The notes: a model not told the origin generated them from the sequence alone. Positions 1 to 13,700 are shown, counted from the first letter of the stretch. The stretch: DNA of 64,000 nucleotides from Bisporella sp. PMI_857 (GCA_021307315.1 JAJSPD010000003.1:310001-374000), one strand, 5' to 3'. Numbers and translations are program-made.

Positions 1-860
1 AAGCTCTGGGCTGGTCGCAGCCGGTGATGCAGCTTCAGGCGTAGTCGGGTCTGGGCTGCTGATAGCGAATGAGTCCTTGGTTGTGACGGAAGAGACGGTG
101 ATCTGATCGCTCTCTTTGGCAAACAGGTCGTCCGCATTAGCAACAGTGGTTGCAAAGCCATTGTCGAGCTCAGCAGCAGCCTTCGAGACTCCAGTAGTAA
201 TTGTAGGCTTCGCCAAATTGACTGCAACGTACATGTATGGATTCTTAGCAAGGGTGTCGTTATCCGTGGTAACGATCTCAGCGCCAGGAGTATACCGATT
301 TTGCTGGGTTTGGGCAAAGGAGGGATGGGCCTCTTGCTCATAGTATGGTTGACTCATTTCTGGATACTCGAATCGATCTTCGGCAGACGGAGAGTATCGG
401 TAGACGTCCGCAAGTTGGACTTTCTCGAGCCAGCCAATGGGCTTAAGCTGCTGCACTGTAAAAGATCAGCTTGAGCCAGGAATGCAAAGAAATACAGAAA
501 AGGAGTCTTAGGGAGGCATTGGTATATGGCGATGGGGCATGAAGCATACGGTGGCATGGGAATCTTCGGCACAACCTGAGCGGCGAAGAGAGGGCAGTTT
601 GATGTGTATTGAGGTGAAGATCCAAATAGGACGGTGATGATGAATGAAGATGTAGAAAATTTGATGAGGAAGGAGAGTGAAGATAGGCTGACATCCCAGA
701 GCTGGACTGCCGATACTTGGGCATACTGACTCTGGATCAGGTAGGAACGATGAGGAAGCAAGAAAAGAAAGAGCGTACGCTTAACCTCTGGGTTCAACTC
801 CTTGGCACCCTCGACAGGAGGTAGACGAATGGCAATGATAGGTTTCATTTCAACCTGCAT
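1..860 (-). CDS. Unidentified protein, N-terminal part (gene runs off the left edge)
   Basis: Two exons can be read on the minus strand: 860-779 and 455-1, joined across a 323 nt intron (GTACGC donor, TTTTACAG acceptor) in phase 1. The start at 860 is the first ATG after a pyrimidine-rich leader, and no earlier ATG exists in the leader. The visible 179 residues are acidic and rich in Pro, Thr and Ala, open with a basic/hydrophobic stretch (MQVEMKPIIAIRLPP) and have no signal peptide or membrane segment. A repeated 'SP-x-x-TTPEAASPA' style tail is beginning at the edge, which suggests a disordered C-terminal region. I do not recognise the family. The intron is long for this genome. It stays open in one frame, so a read-through form cannot be excluded. 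Confidence 0.55.
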
Positions 861-2639
861 CTTGAAGACTGTATAACAGGGAGAGATTGTAGTAGTGGCA
901 AGGTATGCGTACACAAAAAAGAAGAAAGAGGCGATATAATGGACAACAGTTGGCGGAAATACAAGGTGGGGAAGATGGTTGATTGTGGTTGTGACTGACA
1001 GGATGTGCGCGAAGATATTGGAAGAGTTGTTGTTTGATGAAGAATAGAAGAGGAAAAAGGAGAGAGAGGCTGTAGATATATACTCTGGGGAGAAAAGGCA
1101 GGCTCGCTTAGGATGTGTCGTTGTCGCTAAATATTGAGGCTATTCGGACAATAGGCCGGAGATTCTCACCTTTGAAGGTGAGAAGTTATGCGTCACCAAC
1201 ATTTGTCTCACGCCAGGTTAGCCTTAAAGATGCGATAGCCCAAACGCTTATCAGGTGTAATTTAGCCTTGAAATATGATTTTAGAGATCTAAGTTTGGAC
1301 TGTCATGGATGGCGATGCCATGCTGTGGTGTGATGGCTAATTCTAGCATCATTCTACCTTCCGTAATTCGTGCCTATTCCTTACCGTAAGAAAAAAAAAC
1401 TTGACTGATTTATCAAAATGCTATAATATGCGGGATGACTCCGTAAAGTTGTCTTCAATTCCTCCATCTCCAACTTACGATCCAGTCGGAGGAGCAGAAA
1501 GTCGTCAGTATTAAAATCCTGCTAACTCACCAATATCTGACCTCCTCCCTTTCCAACACACCGCCAAACTTCCACCCACTCCGCCTAGAATATCGTCTCC
1601 CTGTTTTCCTTCTCTATCATAGTGAGGTCCTTCGGTCTAATGCTCCGCATCTCCTTCTCCAATGCTGCCTACCTAATGTAGCGAAACTAGGCGGTGAACA
1701 ACCGGCACAATTCCTCGCTCTTAGCCCAAAATCAGGAAGTGAACTGTTTGGAGGGGCAATCATGTGATATAGAGGGGTCAAAGTATTGTGTACTGAGATG
1801 ATTAGGTGAGTTTAGAGACGAGAGGACGAAATCTTTTAAGAGGAGCATTAGACAAAGAGGATAGCTGGAGGCTCTGCATGTTGATAGGGAGCTTTCAGAT
1901 AAAACCATGGCAGTAGTGCATATGTAAAAGCAACATGTCTGGTATATAACACTGCTACCAAGATAGCAGAAGTAATGATATAAGGTGTGCTAAACACTGT
2001 TAAACTGTACATTGGAAAGTCTTGAGCTCGGAAGAAAAACCATGACGATGAAGAATCCTATGTCTTTGGAATTTTCAGGCTCCGCTCGAGAAAATGCCTC
2101 AAGTCTTCACCCTCTTGAAAACAGGTGTATACATCTAACTTCCTAGGAGATAATCTCTACAGGTGGGTGAAGTCATACTGCCACACCGCGGTTCATGTCA
2201 TGTCTGTAACACAAAGAGCACTCATATTATAGACCGTGTTGCTCAAAACGTGGGAAGAATTTGAATAGATCTAAAGATTGCAAGTAATATTCCCTAGCTC
2301 AGCGGTGCTGAAGCAGAATGGCTGATTTTCATCCGTGCAGAAAGTCGCAGTTCGAGCATAGAAGCCTTTTATTTTGTTTCAGCAAGAAAGTTTCAATACA
2401 CAAACATCTAACTTGTTTAACAAGAACCCTTGCTTCTCGCCACAACATACAGTACTGGAGGCTTGTCTTTAATTGCTATCGCCATGAACTCCAGTGCATA
2501 GCTCACAGCGCACGTGATACATATCTCCAATCCCGCGTTCGGTAGTATCCGAATTTAGGCACATCAGCATCTGAAGTCTATTTTCCACCATCACCCGAAT
2601 CACGAAACCCCAACCCACACCGCGGATCTCCACCTGATC
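861..2639. other. Intergenic region, no supported gene
   Basis: Apart from the putative leader and TATA-like element of the left-edge gene (about 861-1090), I see only short ORFs without splice support or family resemblance. The region is moderately AT-rich and has no recognisable repeat. Confidence 0.5.
1071..1090 (-). promoter_or_regulatory. TATA-like core promoter of the left-edge gene
   Basis: On the minus strand an AGTATATATCT element lies about 215 bases upstream of the ATG at 860. It is followed by a CT-rich tract (about 1030-1070) typical of fungal transcription start regions. There is no direct evidence of use. Confidence 0.3.
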
Positions 2640-3051
2640 ATGAGTCGTCCCTCATCTACCCCCGTCCTCCATACAAGAGATGCCCTGGAACGAAAAGGCC
2701 AGAAACGGCAAGACGACGTGCATGTTGCGGCTCCAACCACGCGGCAGTCGAGTACCGACATCCATCCTTGAGGGCTGGGGATCTTGGATGTGGGGTAGAG
2801 CTGGGGAGAGCAGACAGGGACGGATGTGGATAGACGACGTGCAGATTGTGGGGTTGTTCGTCTTGTTTCAGGCACACGTTGGTCGTAAAGTGAAAGGAGT
2901 GGTGTCAGCTGGTGTAGAGGAAAGACCTGACAAGAGCATACGGAAAGATGCGCCCAGGTAAGCATGAGGAAGAGAGTTAGACCGGGATGTCGTTAGAGAC
3001 GCTACGCTCAGTAAAGAACCTTCGTACCTGAGGGCCTCCTATGCTCCATAG
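2640..3051 (+). CDS. Candidate small three-exon gene, about 67 residues, unknown function
   Basis: A spliced reading frame can be built: exon 2640-2717, exon 2872-2957, exon 3012-3051. The second intron has a strong GTAAGC donor. The first has a good TTGTTTCAG acceptor but a weak GTGCAT donor. Phases match (0, then 2) and the frame ends in TAG. The product would be a short, basic, hydrophilic protein starting MSRPSSTPVLHTRDALERK. I recognise no domain. The long antisense ORF over the same stretch (2965-2600) is an alternative reading with no better support. Treat it as a hypothesis resting on splice signals only. Confidence 0.25.
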
Positions 3052-4571
3052 ACCCATAAAAAGATGTCTCGTGAACTATACAGACATCTCCCAAAATGCC
3101 ATCAGATCCTTGACTTACCCCTGGAAGTGCCAGGTGATGCTGTGTAAGTATATGCACCCCATTATGTATCTTTTCGCTACCAAAAGATCTTCCCTGCTAC
3201 GGGAGTGGACCCTCGCTCGTCTACAATCTATTTCTGCATGAAGATCGTTTGAATTATGTTGACTTTAAAGCATGCGCGTCACTATCTGTAATCCGGCTTG
3301 GTTAATCTACGAAAGGGGACAGACAGGGAAAGCATCGGCAAGCGCGGGGACAGGCAAAGTAACGGGGAATAAATATATGGAGCGCAGGACATACTACATC
3401 ACGCATGGCATGTGCAGACGGAAATTATCAGAGGCGCAGAAATCAAGAAGCATGTTCCATGAGCAGTTCTACATTTGTTTGGTGGAATGAGAGACGATGT
3501 GGAGGGCAACTCCTGTCTTGATTCCGGCATGGAGAATGCAGATACATGGTTTCAAGGATTCTCCACGCATTACACCGCAGCAGACAGATCTGCGTGATAA
3601 GCTTTGTGGAGAGGCCGAAGAAGTTGGAGAATGCAGAGATCGGTTGTGGCTTTGTGCTGAGATACTTATCTCAAGTATTTTTAAAAGTTGATAAATCACG
3701 TTACAATGTACAAGCCATTACACAAGAACCTGCGCTTACAAGTTATAGTCTTCATATGCGTTTCATGGCCTCAGCCACAATGCTAACTAATTGTACAAAG
3801 CTAGGGGAAGTTATCATCATCAGATATCATGTGTTCCGCCACTCGTGCAATGCTAAATCAAAAGTCTTTTTAGCTAGATGATACATCAAAATAAAACATA
3901 TCAATGATGATCTGAGACTATCAAAGCCTCAGTCACTATCCCAAATAATACTGGCGTGAAACCCGTATAACTATACACCACCAGTGATATTAACCACGTG
4001 ACCCATCCTTTCGATCACCAGTTTTAATAGATGGAATCCCACGAGGACAAAGCAGAGATATTGCACCAAGATACTCACGTTGTCATCAGAATTCGATAGT
4101 GTGCATAATCAATATCAGATAATTTTCCGTCGCGGCGCCTTGATGATTGGCGGAGACAACCCCTCTTCAGCGGTCCGATTTCCCGACCACCACTCTGCAT
4201 CTCCCACTCGACACACGAGAGCGAAGGACAATCTCGTGTATCTATATTGGTGGTACTGTATGGTGGCGGACACTTCCGAACGAGGGCTTTTCCAGTACCG
4301 CGGATCCGAGTATCATCAAAAGTCGGGCCTTTTGTATAGTGGTGGGCACGTGCAAACTTGAGATGTGGTGTTGAGCATTCACATGGCTGAGAAGGCAACA
4401 TCCTGAGTAATCATCTCATATGGATTTGAGAGTCATGGAATGTGTCGTCGACGGGGTAATTGTCCGTCGATACATTATAGGTTGGCGTTGATTTGATTCC
4501 GTTCTCTTTCGTCATCAGTGGAATTTTGGTACTTATAACCACAGGATTGATTCCTATCAACGTATGTGGCA
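3052..4571. other. Intergenic region with several short ORFs
   Basis: It holds short open frames, such as 3497-3691 on the plus strand, and a perfect donor-like GTAAGT at 3147. I could not connect them into a credible gene or match them to a family. The part from 4400 to 4571 is probably the 3' UTR of the minus-strand regulator. Confidence 0.4.
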
Positions 4572-6827
4572 TCACCCCATGACGTCTAGTCCTTTTAGAC
4601 TAGGGCTTTTCCTCGCATGTTGCACCGGCGTTGACCAACCTCCAAGAAATGATCGCCTGCGCATCTCAGCTTCTCGTATAATCTCGGCAGATAACAAGAG
4701 AGACGGCGCAAGGTGTGCATAGCGTTCGATTTCAACAACGACATTATTGATTATTTGATCAATGGTATCATTGTGTGGTACCAGAGTGCTGATGATCGCG
4801 GATAGCGATGGTGACATTGACGCTCCCATTAGAAGGAGTGTCTGCGAAACGATACTTAGAGCTCCCTGCCAGAGATAAGGCATATGCCCTGCGTGACTGT
4901 TCATGCGCGTTAGCTTTGAATAGAAAGTTATAATATGTGACAAAACATACTGTGCCGTAATATGCTCTAATTGTCGGATGGAAGCCTCGAGACACTTCCT
5001 GCAGTTCTCTCGAACTGAGGGATCCATGGCTGCATGTTCGTTATCCAAAACAGCTAAGATGTACGGTCTGAAAATTATTGTACGGCAAGCGAAATATCGT
5101 AGCCGCAGAACAGTCTGAACCGGGTCGCCTGGAGTTCGATTGAATGGGAACTGAAGAGGTTGAGGAAGGCTCTCGTACCACTGTGATAGCTGAAAGTCCA
5201 GCTCCGCAACCACAGGCTCAAGCGAGGAAGTCGATGCCATGGAATCTTTTGAGTAAATCAACTGTGAAACGCGATTCAATAAGCGGCGGAGCGCAATCTC
5301 GGCAAGGAAATACCAAAGCTCATCGCGTCCAACAGATTCTTCGCCCTCATCCTCGAAACCACCTGGTAATCCAACCGATTCCTCAAACTGCACAATGCCT
5401 GAGTGCGGTAGGTCGAGTTCAGCTAAGAGATCACTCTCAAACAATAACGAGTTCCAGTACACCCTCTCGCTCAACTCCCTTTGTGCTGGTGGAACTCTGC
5501 CTGGAGCACTTAATAAGAGCTGCAGTTTGGTGCTGGTGCTGCTCAACAAAGTCCAAGCCTCCAAAGGGCGTACTAGGTAGAACAAATAAGCGGAGGCTAG
5601 TACAGTGCATTGAGCTGAAAGGACCGAGTTTCTTGTCATCAAGCCAGGCAGAAGTGCCCATGCTGCAGCAAAATAAGGCAGTCCTGGGGGATCCTCATTT
5701 GCAGGAGCTCTTGAAATGCTGCCGCTACAGCTTGCTTGTCCAAGAGCAAGGACAAGAAGAACGATGCAACTTTCTGGTCCGTCTCGAAAACCGTTCGACA
5801 AGGCCACGCGATAATGAGCCTGCCAGTTGAAAGGATTGACACAGGCATACCACACGTTGACTTTGGAGAAGAAAGCCTCGATATAGGCTGATGTATTTGA
5901 AAGGTCCAGACACGGTGTTTTGGAAAGTGTTAAGGGCTCTCGAGCCATTTCCAACTGAAGTAGAATTTGAGGATCATATGGACGCGAAACAAGATCTCGG
6001 ATCAATGGCCATTGTAGGAGATGCAGAGCAGCATTTGTGTGGACCTTTGGCATGGTTGAAATATTTGTGGGTGTCGTCCATGTTCCAAGCCCAGAATTTG
6101 GAAGTATTGAAACCCCAAAATTATTCCCTGTTCCCAGCATCACATCATCATTACTCATTTGTGTTCCACCATTGATAGATGGGGATCCTGCCGACAAAGC
6201 AAGGTTTGAAGTCTGCCCAAGTAGGTTTGACTGGAGCAAGCCCTCTATCCTAGCAAGATGCTCCAAAATGAGCTTGTCTCCAGCATCAAGTTTGATTCCG
6301 GGCTCCCGGTAGATACATTCTGCTCCAAGCTCGCTGCAAAGTTTGCATTTTGGCTTTGTTCCGTCACACCTTGACTTTCGTGAACGACAGATTTCGCACT
6401 ATGAGAAAGTTTAGCTAATGCTTCAGCGCGAAGGACTAGCTTTTCTTACAGCTATTGTTGCCCTTCTTCGCGGATAATCAATCCCAGCATCAGTGCTCCT
6501 CCTCTTGAGAGGATTGGCTGTGTCATCAGAGTTCCCATTTGGCCGGGTTTGCAGCCCGTTCGTCAATGATTCTCGGTCAGCGGATGACTGTGAGAGATTC
6601 CTTGCTTTCTGAGCCGAACCTAGGATGCCCTCACGTGAAAAGTTTGCCATACGTCGAGCTGTAGGTGACTTGAGTGGATTTGGTGAGTGCAAAGTTCCAT
6701 TCCCGTTGGTGACTAAGGTTAGATGCGGGGTAGGGACGTCGATAGAAAACTTGTCTCTCGTCATGGAGAATTGTCCACTTCGTCCTGAAGCTGAAGTCGG
6801 TGACGCCTCTGGAGAAGAGCTGGACAT
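4572..6827 (-). CDS. Zn2Cys6 transcription factor with fungal-specific regulatory domain
   Basis: Two exons, 6827-6450 and 6398-4572, join across a 51 nt intron (GTAAGA donor, CATAG acceptor) to give 734 residues. Residues 1-126 are Ser/Pro-rich and end in a basic patch (PRRRATIA). The intron sits exactly before the zinc cluster, Cys-x2-Cys-x6-Cys-x6-Cys-x2-Cys-x6-Cys (about residues 127-154). A linker with the pattern KLDAGDKLILEHLARIEGLL follows and probably dimerises. From about residue 235 on the sequence is the helical middle-homology region of fungal regulators. The family binds CGG-containing promoter sites in the nucleus. No neighbour reveals its targets. The start at 6827 is the only upstream ATG in frame before the cluster. 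All six cysteines are present and no lesion is seen. Confidence 0.9.
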
Positions 6828-9800
6828 GGCGGTAGCGTGGTAGTGATATTGGTGATGTAGAGCGCCTAGAAATTACGTACGAACAGCACTCAGCCAGTGA
6901 TGTTGAAAATTCCGTAGACAGGCATAGATAATTGTATTCTGATCTCATTCAATACAAATAATAAAAAATGCAAGAGGTTCGCAGAGGAAAAGCGAGGTCA
7001 TGATATGATAGAGCTTGCGTATCTTTTTCTATTTTCGACGGAAAACATTAAGTGTACATGCTGACCAGTTGGCGGATCTGATGCAGGGGATGAGTGCTTT
7101 GCTTCACTTCGATTGGTATATCAGACGATGTACTGCAAAGGGTGTCATTTTTTTTCCCAGGGTCGAACCCCATGTGCCGCTCATGCAGGTTCACTCCATG
7201 CTGGGAGGGGTGTAGAATGTGGGGTCCCCTCGGTAGGTGACGGGCAGACGGAAATCTTCGAGGAGCCTTGAGCTATACTTCGTCATGACATGATACTGAC
7301 CAAAAGTCAAAATCCTCATAACGAGAGAGAGTTATTAGGGTATAATCGCCGGGCACTGAACATCACTTCACCAGAAACCATGGGTTCGCTGCATCTCTCA
7401 GGAGACAACAGCCTCAAGGATCTCAATGTAACTGGAAACGCCTCCAGGCTTACAGTATATGAAATGGTGGAACTCTCAGATTTGGTGAAGGGAAGGAAAA
7501 GTAATCTCTCACTTGATCCCCTAGTCGGTCCTATCTGAGGTCTTGTAGGTGTGCTCGTATATTTTGGGGTTTATTGTTTGACCACGGCATGGTTCTTGGT
7601 CTTGATCCTGGTCTTGGTATTCGGGACGGCGATGCTGATGGTGACGAGCTGACTTGTCGACTGTTCGTATATTTTTCCACAGTTGCTTGCGGATGGTTGG
7701 CTTTTGTGCCAGCAAAGTGGACTAAGGAGGAGTGTTTTTAGTTAGTGAGGTTGGGAGGTTAGACGCGGCTGGCGGGTTGACGTTGAAGCTGAGCTGGAGA
7801 TGAATGATTCGTCCAAACCATCCTTGTCTTACGACGTGCATTAGCCGCGCTCTTACATTTTTCCGTTCCGATACTGCTTACCAAGCCAAGTATGTTGTCA
7901 CAACTGGTTCTCTCTGTACCTCCTCTAATGATTCATGAAATACTGGAGAGCAGCAATGCTTCGATCATGCAGCAGCTCGCCAATCTCACCTACCCCAGGG
8001 CCCAGGACTGTCAATCGAGATGCCTTTAGCCTGAACCTCCACTCTCGTCTACCGCTTTGGGACAGGCATTTCATGCCTTCCTTTCATCTCGGCATCCTCT
8101 AAAAGAAATAACCCCATCAAAGCCAGAACCATATTAGAGGATCATATCGATTCTTGTATACAGTATCACACACACTCACACGACCCTTTCGGCATTCAGC
8201 CTATTTCGCCACTGCTCAGATCTTGGCGTCACCATTCGCACCAAATAACAATAAACAAAAGTTGAGCAGAACCTATAGCAACTAGTCGAAATTCTTGGTG
8301 CTCGAAAGGCAGGCTTTTCCAAGTGCCAATTCATTAATAGAATTCACCATCTTCTGAACTGCCTCCCCAAAAAGGATATCATGGGATGCAAGACATGTGT
8401 CTGGCCAGTTCTAAATTTCAGAAATGGATTCTCTCTGAAAGACGACAACTACCTGTACTCATTGCTTATACAGTTTTTGGCCCTGTGGAGATACGCGTTG
8501 CGTAGGCCAGCATAGTTGAGTGAGTCCCCAACAATTGATTACTATTCTGGACCCGCGGACGCTTATCTCGGGAAGTTCGACCTGACCTGGCAGTCCGATA
8601 AATAACACGCTCTTCTTCCTGGCTCTGAGACTTGGAAGCAACAGTTCCCCACATTCTGACTTCTACCGGTGTCAAAGATAACTTTACCCAATCCTTTGGT
8701 CGTCATACTGGTGTAAAGTTATAGACAACATGCTATGTGAGTGACGAAGCGAATCATCCGGCTAGAAACCCCGGTCAGTTTGAGCGACAGTGACGAATCG
8801 TTTTTGTCGCTACCAAACTTTCATACGAGTGGCGCCGGAGGACGCATTGCGAGGACTTTGATAAACCCTTTAGTGAACTGCCTTTCTCTGATTTTCTTCA
8901 CGTATCGTCTGATCAAGGTGTGGATCTCTATGCTTCGTTTAAGTGTACGCAATTTCTGTACTTGTGGCCGAAACCGGTCGTTTCGCATGGAGCCTGCTTC
9001 ATGTACATTGCAACATGACATGTGTTCTAAGAATTTGTCAAGGTTTTGCCACCAGCGGCGAGATGTGGAAGACCCTTCCCTCATTACTAATAAAGGTGAT
9101 GAAAAAAGATATCTTTTGAAGAATAAGCATACTGTACAACCTCTATCTGTAAGGTACATTGTGCGGCCTCTGCTTTGTTTATTACAATTGGATCCACATG
9201 GGCAAGATTAGGTAAGGAGCATTGGTTTTGATTGTGACTATGCATATGCAGGCTCACAAAAATCATAAAAGCAAGTGCAGGGAGTAGTAAAGATGGGCTA
9301 TGAATAGATGTGTGAAAAGTGGTTGTACAGTATTGATTCTTGATGGGAGACGACCTCTTGCGAAGCCTCCCTCTTTCTCATTACATCTCGAAGCCAGAGC
9401 GTTTCAAAAGGCTCAGACATTCAAAGAAAGCCCTTGCCCAAAAAGGTTAGCGGGGAAACAAAGAAAGAAAGGAAAGCGATGTCAGTACGAGAAAGGGAGG
9501 ATGAGTCAAGCAAGACATGGTGAAAGATGCGAGAGAGGCAAAAGTGAAAAGAGAACTCGTAGCTGACTAAGCAGAAGGTAGAAAATCAAAGGCAACCGCT
9601 ACAGGGAAGATCGAACGGCGAGAATAAGAACGAAGAATCATACTCAACAACTTTAGTTCAAAGCGACATCACGATGCACTAGTAGCTCATAGTTCTAGTA
9701 AGCAATACCCTCCATCTCTAATAAAGGTTTGTCAGTATCTCATAAACTATAGTTTGGTATGAACTTCGTGATAGATCTGATGTAGAGCTTCTTGCCTTAA

Positions 9801-10766
9801 ATTGAACAAAGAATCTATATTCGAAGACGAAGTTCCGGGAAAGAATACCTGTCGAAACGCGCATATGTATTCGACCACGACCCTAATAGTAGCGGCCGAG
9901 GCTAAGAGCTCTACTCTGATAAATGATAAACCCTGATATGGTAAGCGTATGTCCCTCAAACTGCTGTCGACTGAATGGCCTTGAGAAAGAAGAGTTGATT
10001 AGCTAATTCTTTATCTGGAACAGATGCCAATCTACGGACATTGCACGCATAGTTTGTCCCAACGACAGTGGAAGTCGGAATTGCCTTTGCCTGTCGCTGG
10101 GGAACTGAGATGCAGTTTATTGTTGCGAAGATTTACTCATCGGCAATATAAGGCGATGGACTTCTCGGGTATGGGAATAGTAGGTTTACTGACTTGGGTG
10201 GGCATGGACGAGGTACGAGGTGTGGCCGAGTGTGAACTTTACGGCAGCCATGTAATTTTGGAACCGTTATCTTCAAGTGTCGATAGTTTCACGCTGCCAC
10301 AGAAAAATATTGCTGCAGCATCCAGTATGTATGAACCCGATCATGCGCTAAGGCCCAGATTCTTGATTACCATGTTTAATCGCTGCGGTGCAATCGAGAT
10401 AGCATTAGACTATTAGCTGGAATAGGCCATGACAGGTTCACTGTATCTGCTCTCGCGAGCTCTTTCCTTTCTACGAGTCTAGAGACTTATCTTCTATTGT
10501 TGTGGGGGCGAACCCATTCTTGATAAGATGATAGTGCATTCTCAGTTCATGGTGCATTCTTGGAGGTCGCGTTGCAATTGCAGATCAAAAACATTCCGAT
10601 ACAAATCTAAGGTCCATCCCCTTTTATTTTTCTTTAACATCCACTGCTCTGTTTTTACAAATCATTACAGTCGTTCATTACCTCTTCGGCTCTTCTAGAA
10701 GTACGCGTTTAGTTCCTTTTTGCCGATTGCTATTTGCATGATTTCCTAGCCCAAGCGAAGTATACA
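6828..10766. other. 3.9 kb gap, no supported gene
   Basis: Short ORFs occur, for example 7380-7538, 8741-9211 and 10024-10416, all plus strand. None has convincing family resemblance, and I could not add exons to them. The last 150 bases contain pyrimidine-rich tracts suitable as promoter and leader of the wall-protein gene. Decayed genes or non-coding transcripts may lie here, but I cannot show either. Confidence 0.4.
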
Positions 10767-13700
10767 ATGCGACGCTTGCAAGGAGTGCTCCGAGTCTCTG
10801 TACTTATAGCAAGCCTGATATCAACTTCAGACGGTCAAAAATGCCCAACAACATCCTGTTCAACAGGCTCAGTGCCCATAATTGGTGTGGTCTGCGGAAC
10901 AAACGTGGACAACCATCAACGGAGAGATGTATGTGCAAAAGTCGACTCCTGCGAGCCCTTCAGCAAGTCAGTAGTCGCTCCTTTAGGCCCTGTTGTGTCA
11001 ATAACACGACTTGTTGAAAAGTGCCGCCTATACGACAATAAACTTTGTACCGGTAAAGGGACGGACCTCTACGGATCTGCAGGAGTCGGATTCCTTAATG
11101 GATTGGATTCAAAGGCGCCCACATATATCAAGTGTGAGGGAAACAGATTGGAAGATCCCTGTGTACCAACAGCGTCAAATGGTGTCACTGGTGGCCCCAT
11201 CAATGGAAACCTTGTCAACGGAATTGGGAGTCCCAATAATGGTAACCCTAGCAGCGGGAATCCTATCAATGTGAGCCCTATCAATGGAAATCCTATCAAT
11301 GGGAACCCTGTCAGCGGGAATCCTACCAGCGGAAATCCTGTCAATGGCAACCCTGTCAGCGGGAGCCCTATCAGCGGAAATCCTATCAATGGCAACCCTC
11401 TAAGCGGGAATCCTACCAGCGGAAATCCTGTCAATGGCAACCCTGTCAGCGGGAGCCCTATCAGCGGAAATCCTATCAATGGGAACCCTATCAGCGGGAA
11501 TCCTATCAGCGGAAATCCTGTCAATGGGAACCCTATCAATGGAAATCCTATCAATGGGAGCCCTATTTCAGGCACAGCTGGGGGCGATGCCACTGTTAGC
11601 ATTACACCAATTGTCGACCCAATCGGAACAGATATTGAGCCAACAGGTGCTGTTGAGCCCGGTTTAATTCCAATCGATATTTTTGGGCCTATTCTCGACC
11701 CTACTGGCATTCTTGGTCCTATCCTCGATCCCACTGGTATTGTTGGTCCTATCCTCGACCCGACTGGCATTGTTGGTCCTATCCTCGATCCCACTGGTAT
11801 TGTTGGTCCTATCCTCGATCCCACTGGCATTGTTGGTCCTATCCTCGACCCGACTGGTATTATTGGTCCTATCCTCGACCCGACTGGTATTATTGGTCCT
11901 ATCCTCGACCCGACTGGCATTGTTGGTCCTATCCTCGATCCCACTGGCATTGTTGGTTCTATCCTCGATCCAACTGGAGTTCTTGGTCCAATTCTCAATC
12001 CTACTGGCATTGTTGGTCCTATCCTTGATCCCACTGGCATTCTTGGTCCTATCCTTGATCCCACTGGCATTCTTGGTCCTATCCTCGATCCCACTGGAGT
12101 TCTTGGTCCAATTCTCAATCCTACAGGTGGAGCGCTCTTGGATATTCTACCACTTCGTGGGATCCTTAGCGGCGATAATGAACCAGCAGTCTTCTGCTCA
12201 ACTAAAGAGGACCCATGTCTTCAAAATATTTTGAGCCTTCAAGCCAAGGTTTTGACTGACATTCTTGGTTCCGAATTGATCAATCTTCCTATTTGTGCAC
12301 GGGTGAACGCTTGCGTGAAACTCCCAATTGTTACACAAACAGTTATCGGTGTCATAAATGCAGTTCTCGGCTCCGACAGTTCAGGGTGTAAAATATATGG
12401 TGACGAGCTTTGTGCTAAAGTCGGCACGGATGTTAATACTAGTCCTATGGTTTTGGCGAATGGGTTGGCTGGACTGTACGCCAGATGTGAAGGCCCCACC
12501 AATCCAATTTGTGCACCACCCTGCCGTACGAATACATGTCCTATCGGCGAGACAGCAGTTCTTGTTCTTGATACACCTGTTGATCTCGGTATTAGTATAC
12601 CAGGGCTTCCAGTTGGTGCAGGGCCTACAGACGTGGTGAACGCGCTGCTTCCTAGTGTCGAGGTGTGTGTCAAGTTGGAGACTTGCACACCGATTAATCT
12701 CAGCACCATTCCCACCATCTTGAGCTCTGCCTTGCTTCTGGTAACAAAATGTACTATTTTCACCGCTAATAATTGCAACGCGAATGAAGGCCCCCTTCTG
12801 GAGCTTACGGCAGGTATTAATCTTAAAGCATTGAATAGCTTCTTGGCGGATCTGGTGTTAAGCGCGAGGATCGATATTTCGATCGAATGTGAGGGGCCAC
12901 CTGTTGTTGAAGACTGTCAAGATGGCGTAGCAACGACAACTAATCTAATCGCAACAGCGACTGGATCAGTCGATGTGTCTACAACTGGAGACTTTACAAC
13001 AACCCAAGAACCGCCACCTCCCACAGCAACAGAGAGTGTTGAAACCACCACCCAAGAGCCTCCACCTCTCACGACGACAGATGATATTGAAACTACTACT
13101 CAAGAGCCTCCGCCTCCCACAACGACAGATGATATTGAAACCACCACTCAAGAGCTGCCACCCCCAACAACGACAGATGATCTTGAAACCACCACTCAAG
13201 AGCCTCCACCTCTCACAACGACAGATCTTGAAATCACCACCCAAGAGCCTCCACCTCTCACGACGACAGATGATATTGAAACCACCACCCAAGAGCTGCC
13301 GCCCCCCACAACAATAGAGAGTGTTGAAACTACCACGCAAGAGTCGCCGCCTGCCACAACAACAGATGATATTGAAACCACCACTCAAGAGCTGCCACCT
13401 CCCACAACGACAGATGATCTTGAAACCACCACTCAAGAGCCTCCACCTCCCACAACGACAGATGATCTTGAAACCACCACCCAAGAGCCTCCGCCTCCCA
13501 CAACAACAGATGATCTTGAAACCACCACTCAAGAGTCGCCGCCCCCCACAACAACAGATATTGAAATCACAACCAGAGGTTCAGATGTCCTTACACGGAC
13601 TGACACAGATACCGTTACAACTTCTGAGGAGCCAGGGACTATGACTCATAGTGGGATCGATGTTACAACCACTGCCCCTGAAGCTTCTGCAGCAACTAGT

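Noticed and set aside
354..914. 186-codon minus-strand ORF read as one exon
   Set aside because: It reads through what looks like an intron, and its C-terminal part departs from the better frame that continues to the window edge.
5144..5830. Plus-strand ORF of 228 codons
   Set aside because: Antisense to the regulatory domain of the Zn2Cys6 regulator.
7155..7185. tRNA-like T-arm (GGTCGAACCCC)
   Set aside because: The loop is one base short, and no matching acceptor, D or anticodon arm could be found around it.
8741..9211. 156-codon plus-strand ORF
   Set aside because: Low-complexity-free but shows no family resemblance, no splice partner and a composition like the surrounding non-coding DNA; too weak to call.
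11069..12118. Long minus-strand ORF of 349 codons opposite the wall-protein repeats
   Set aside because: It exists only because the repeat units have codon-sized periods free of stops on the other strand. It has no signal, start context or family text.
11683..12132. Regular 30-nt direct repeats that look like a CRISPR array
   Set aside because: Units abut without spacers, encode a continuous protein frame and lie in a eukaryotic gene.
12966..13532. Minus-strand ORF rich in Cys and Gly opposite repeat C
   Set aside because: Mirror of the Thr/Glu/Pro repeat; shadow frame.
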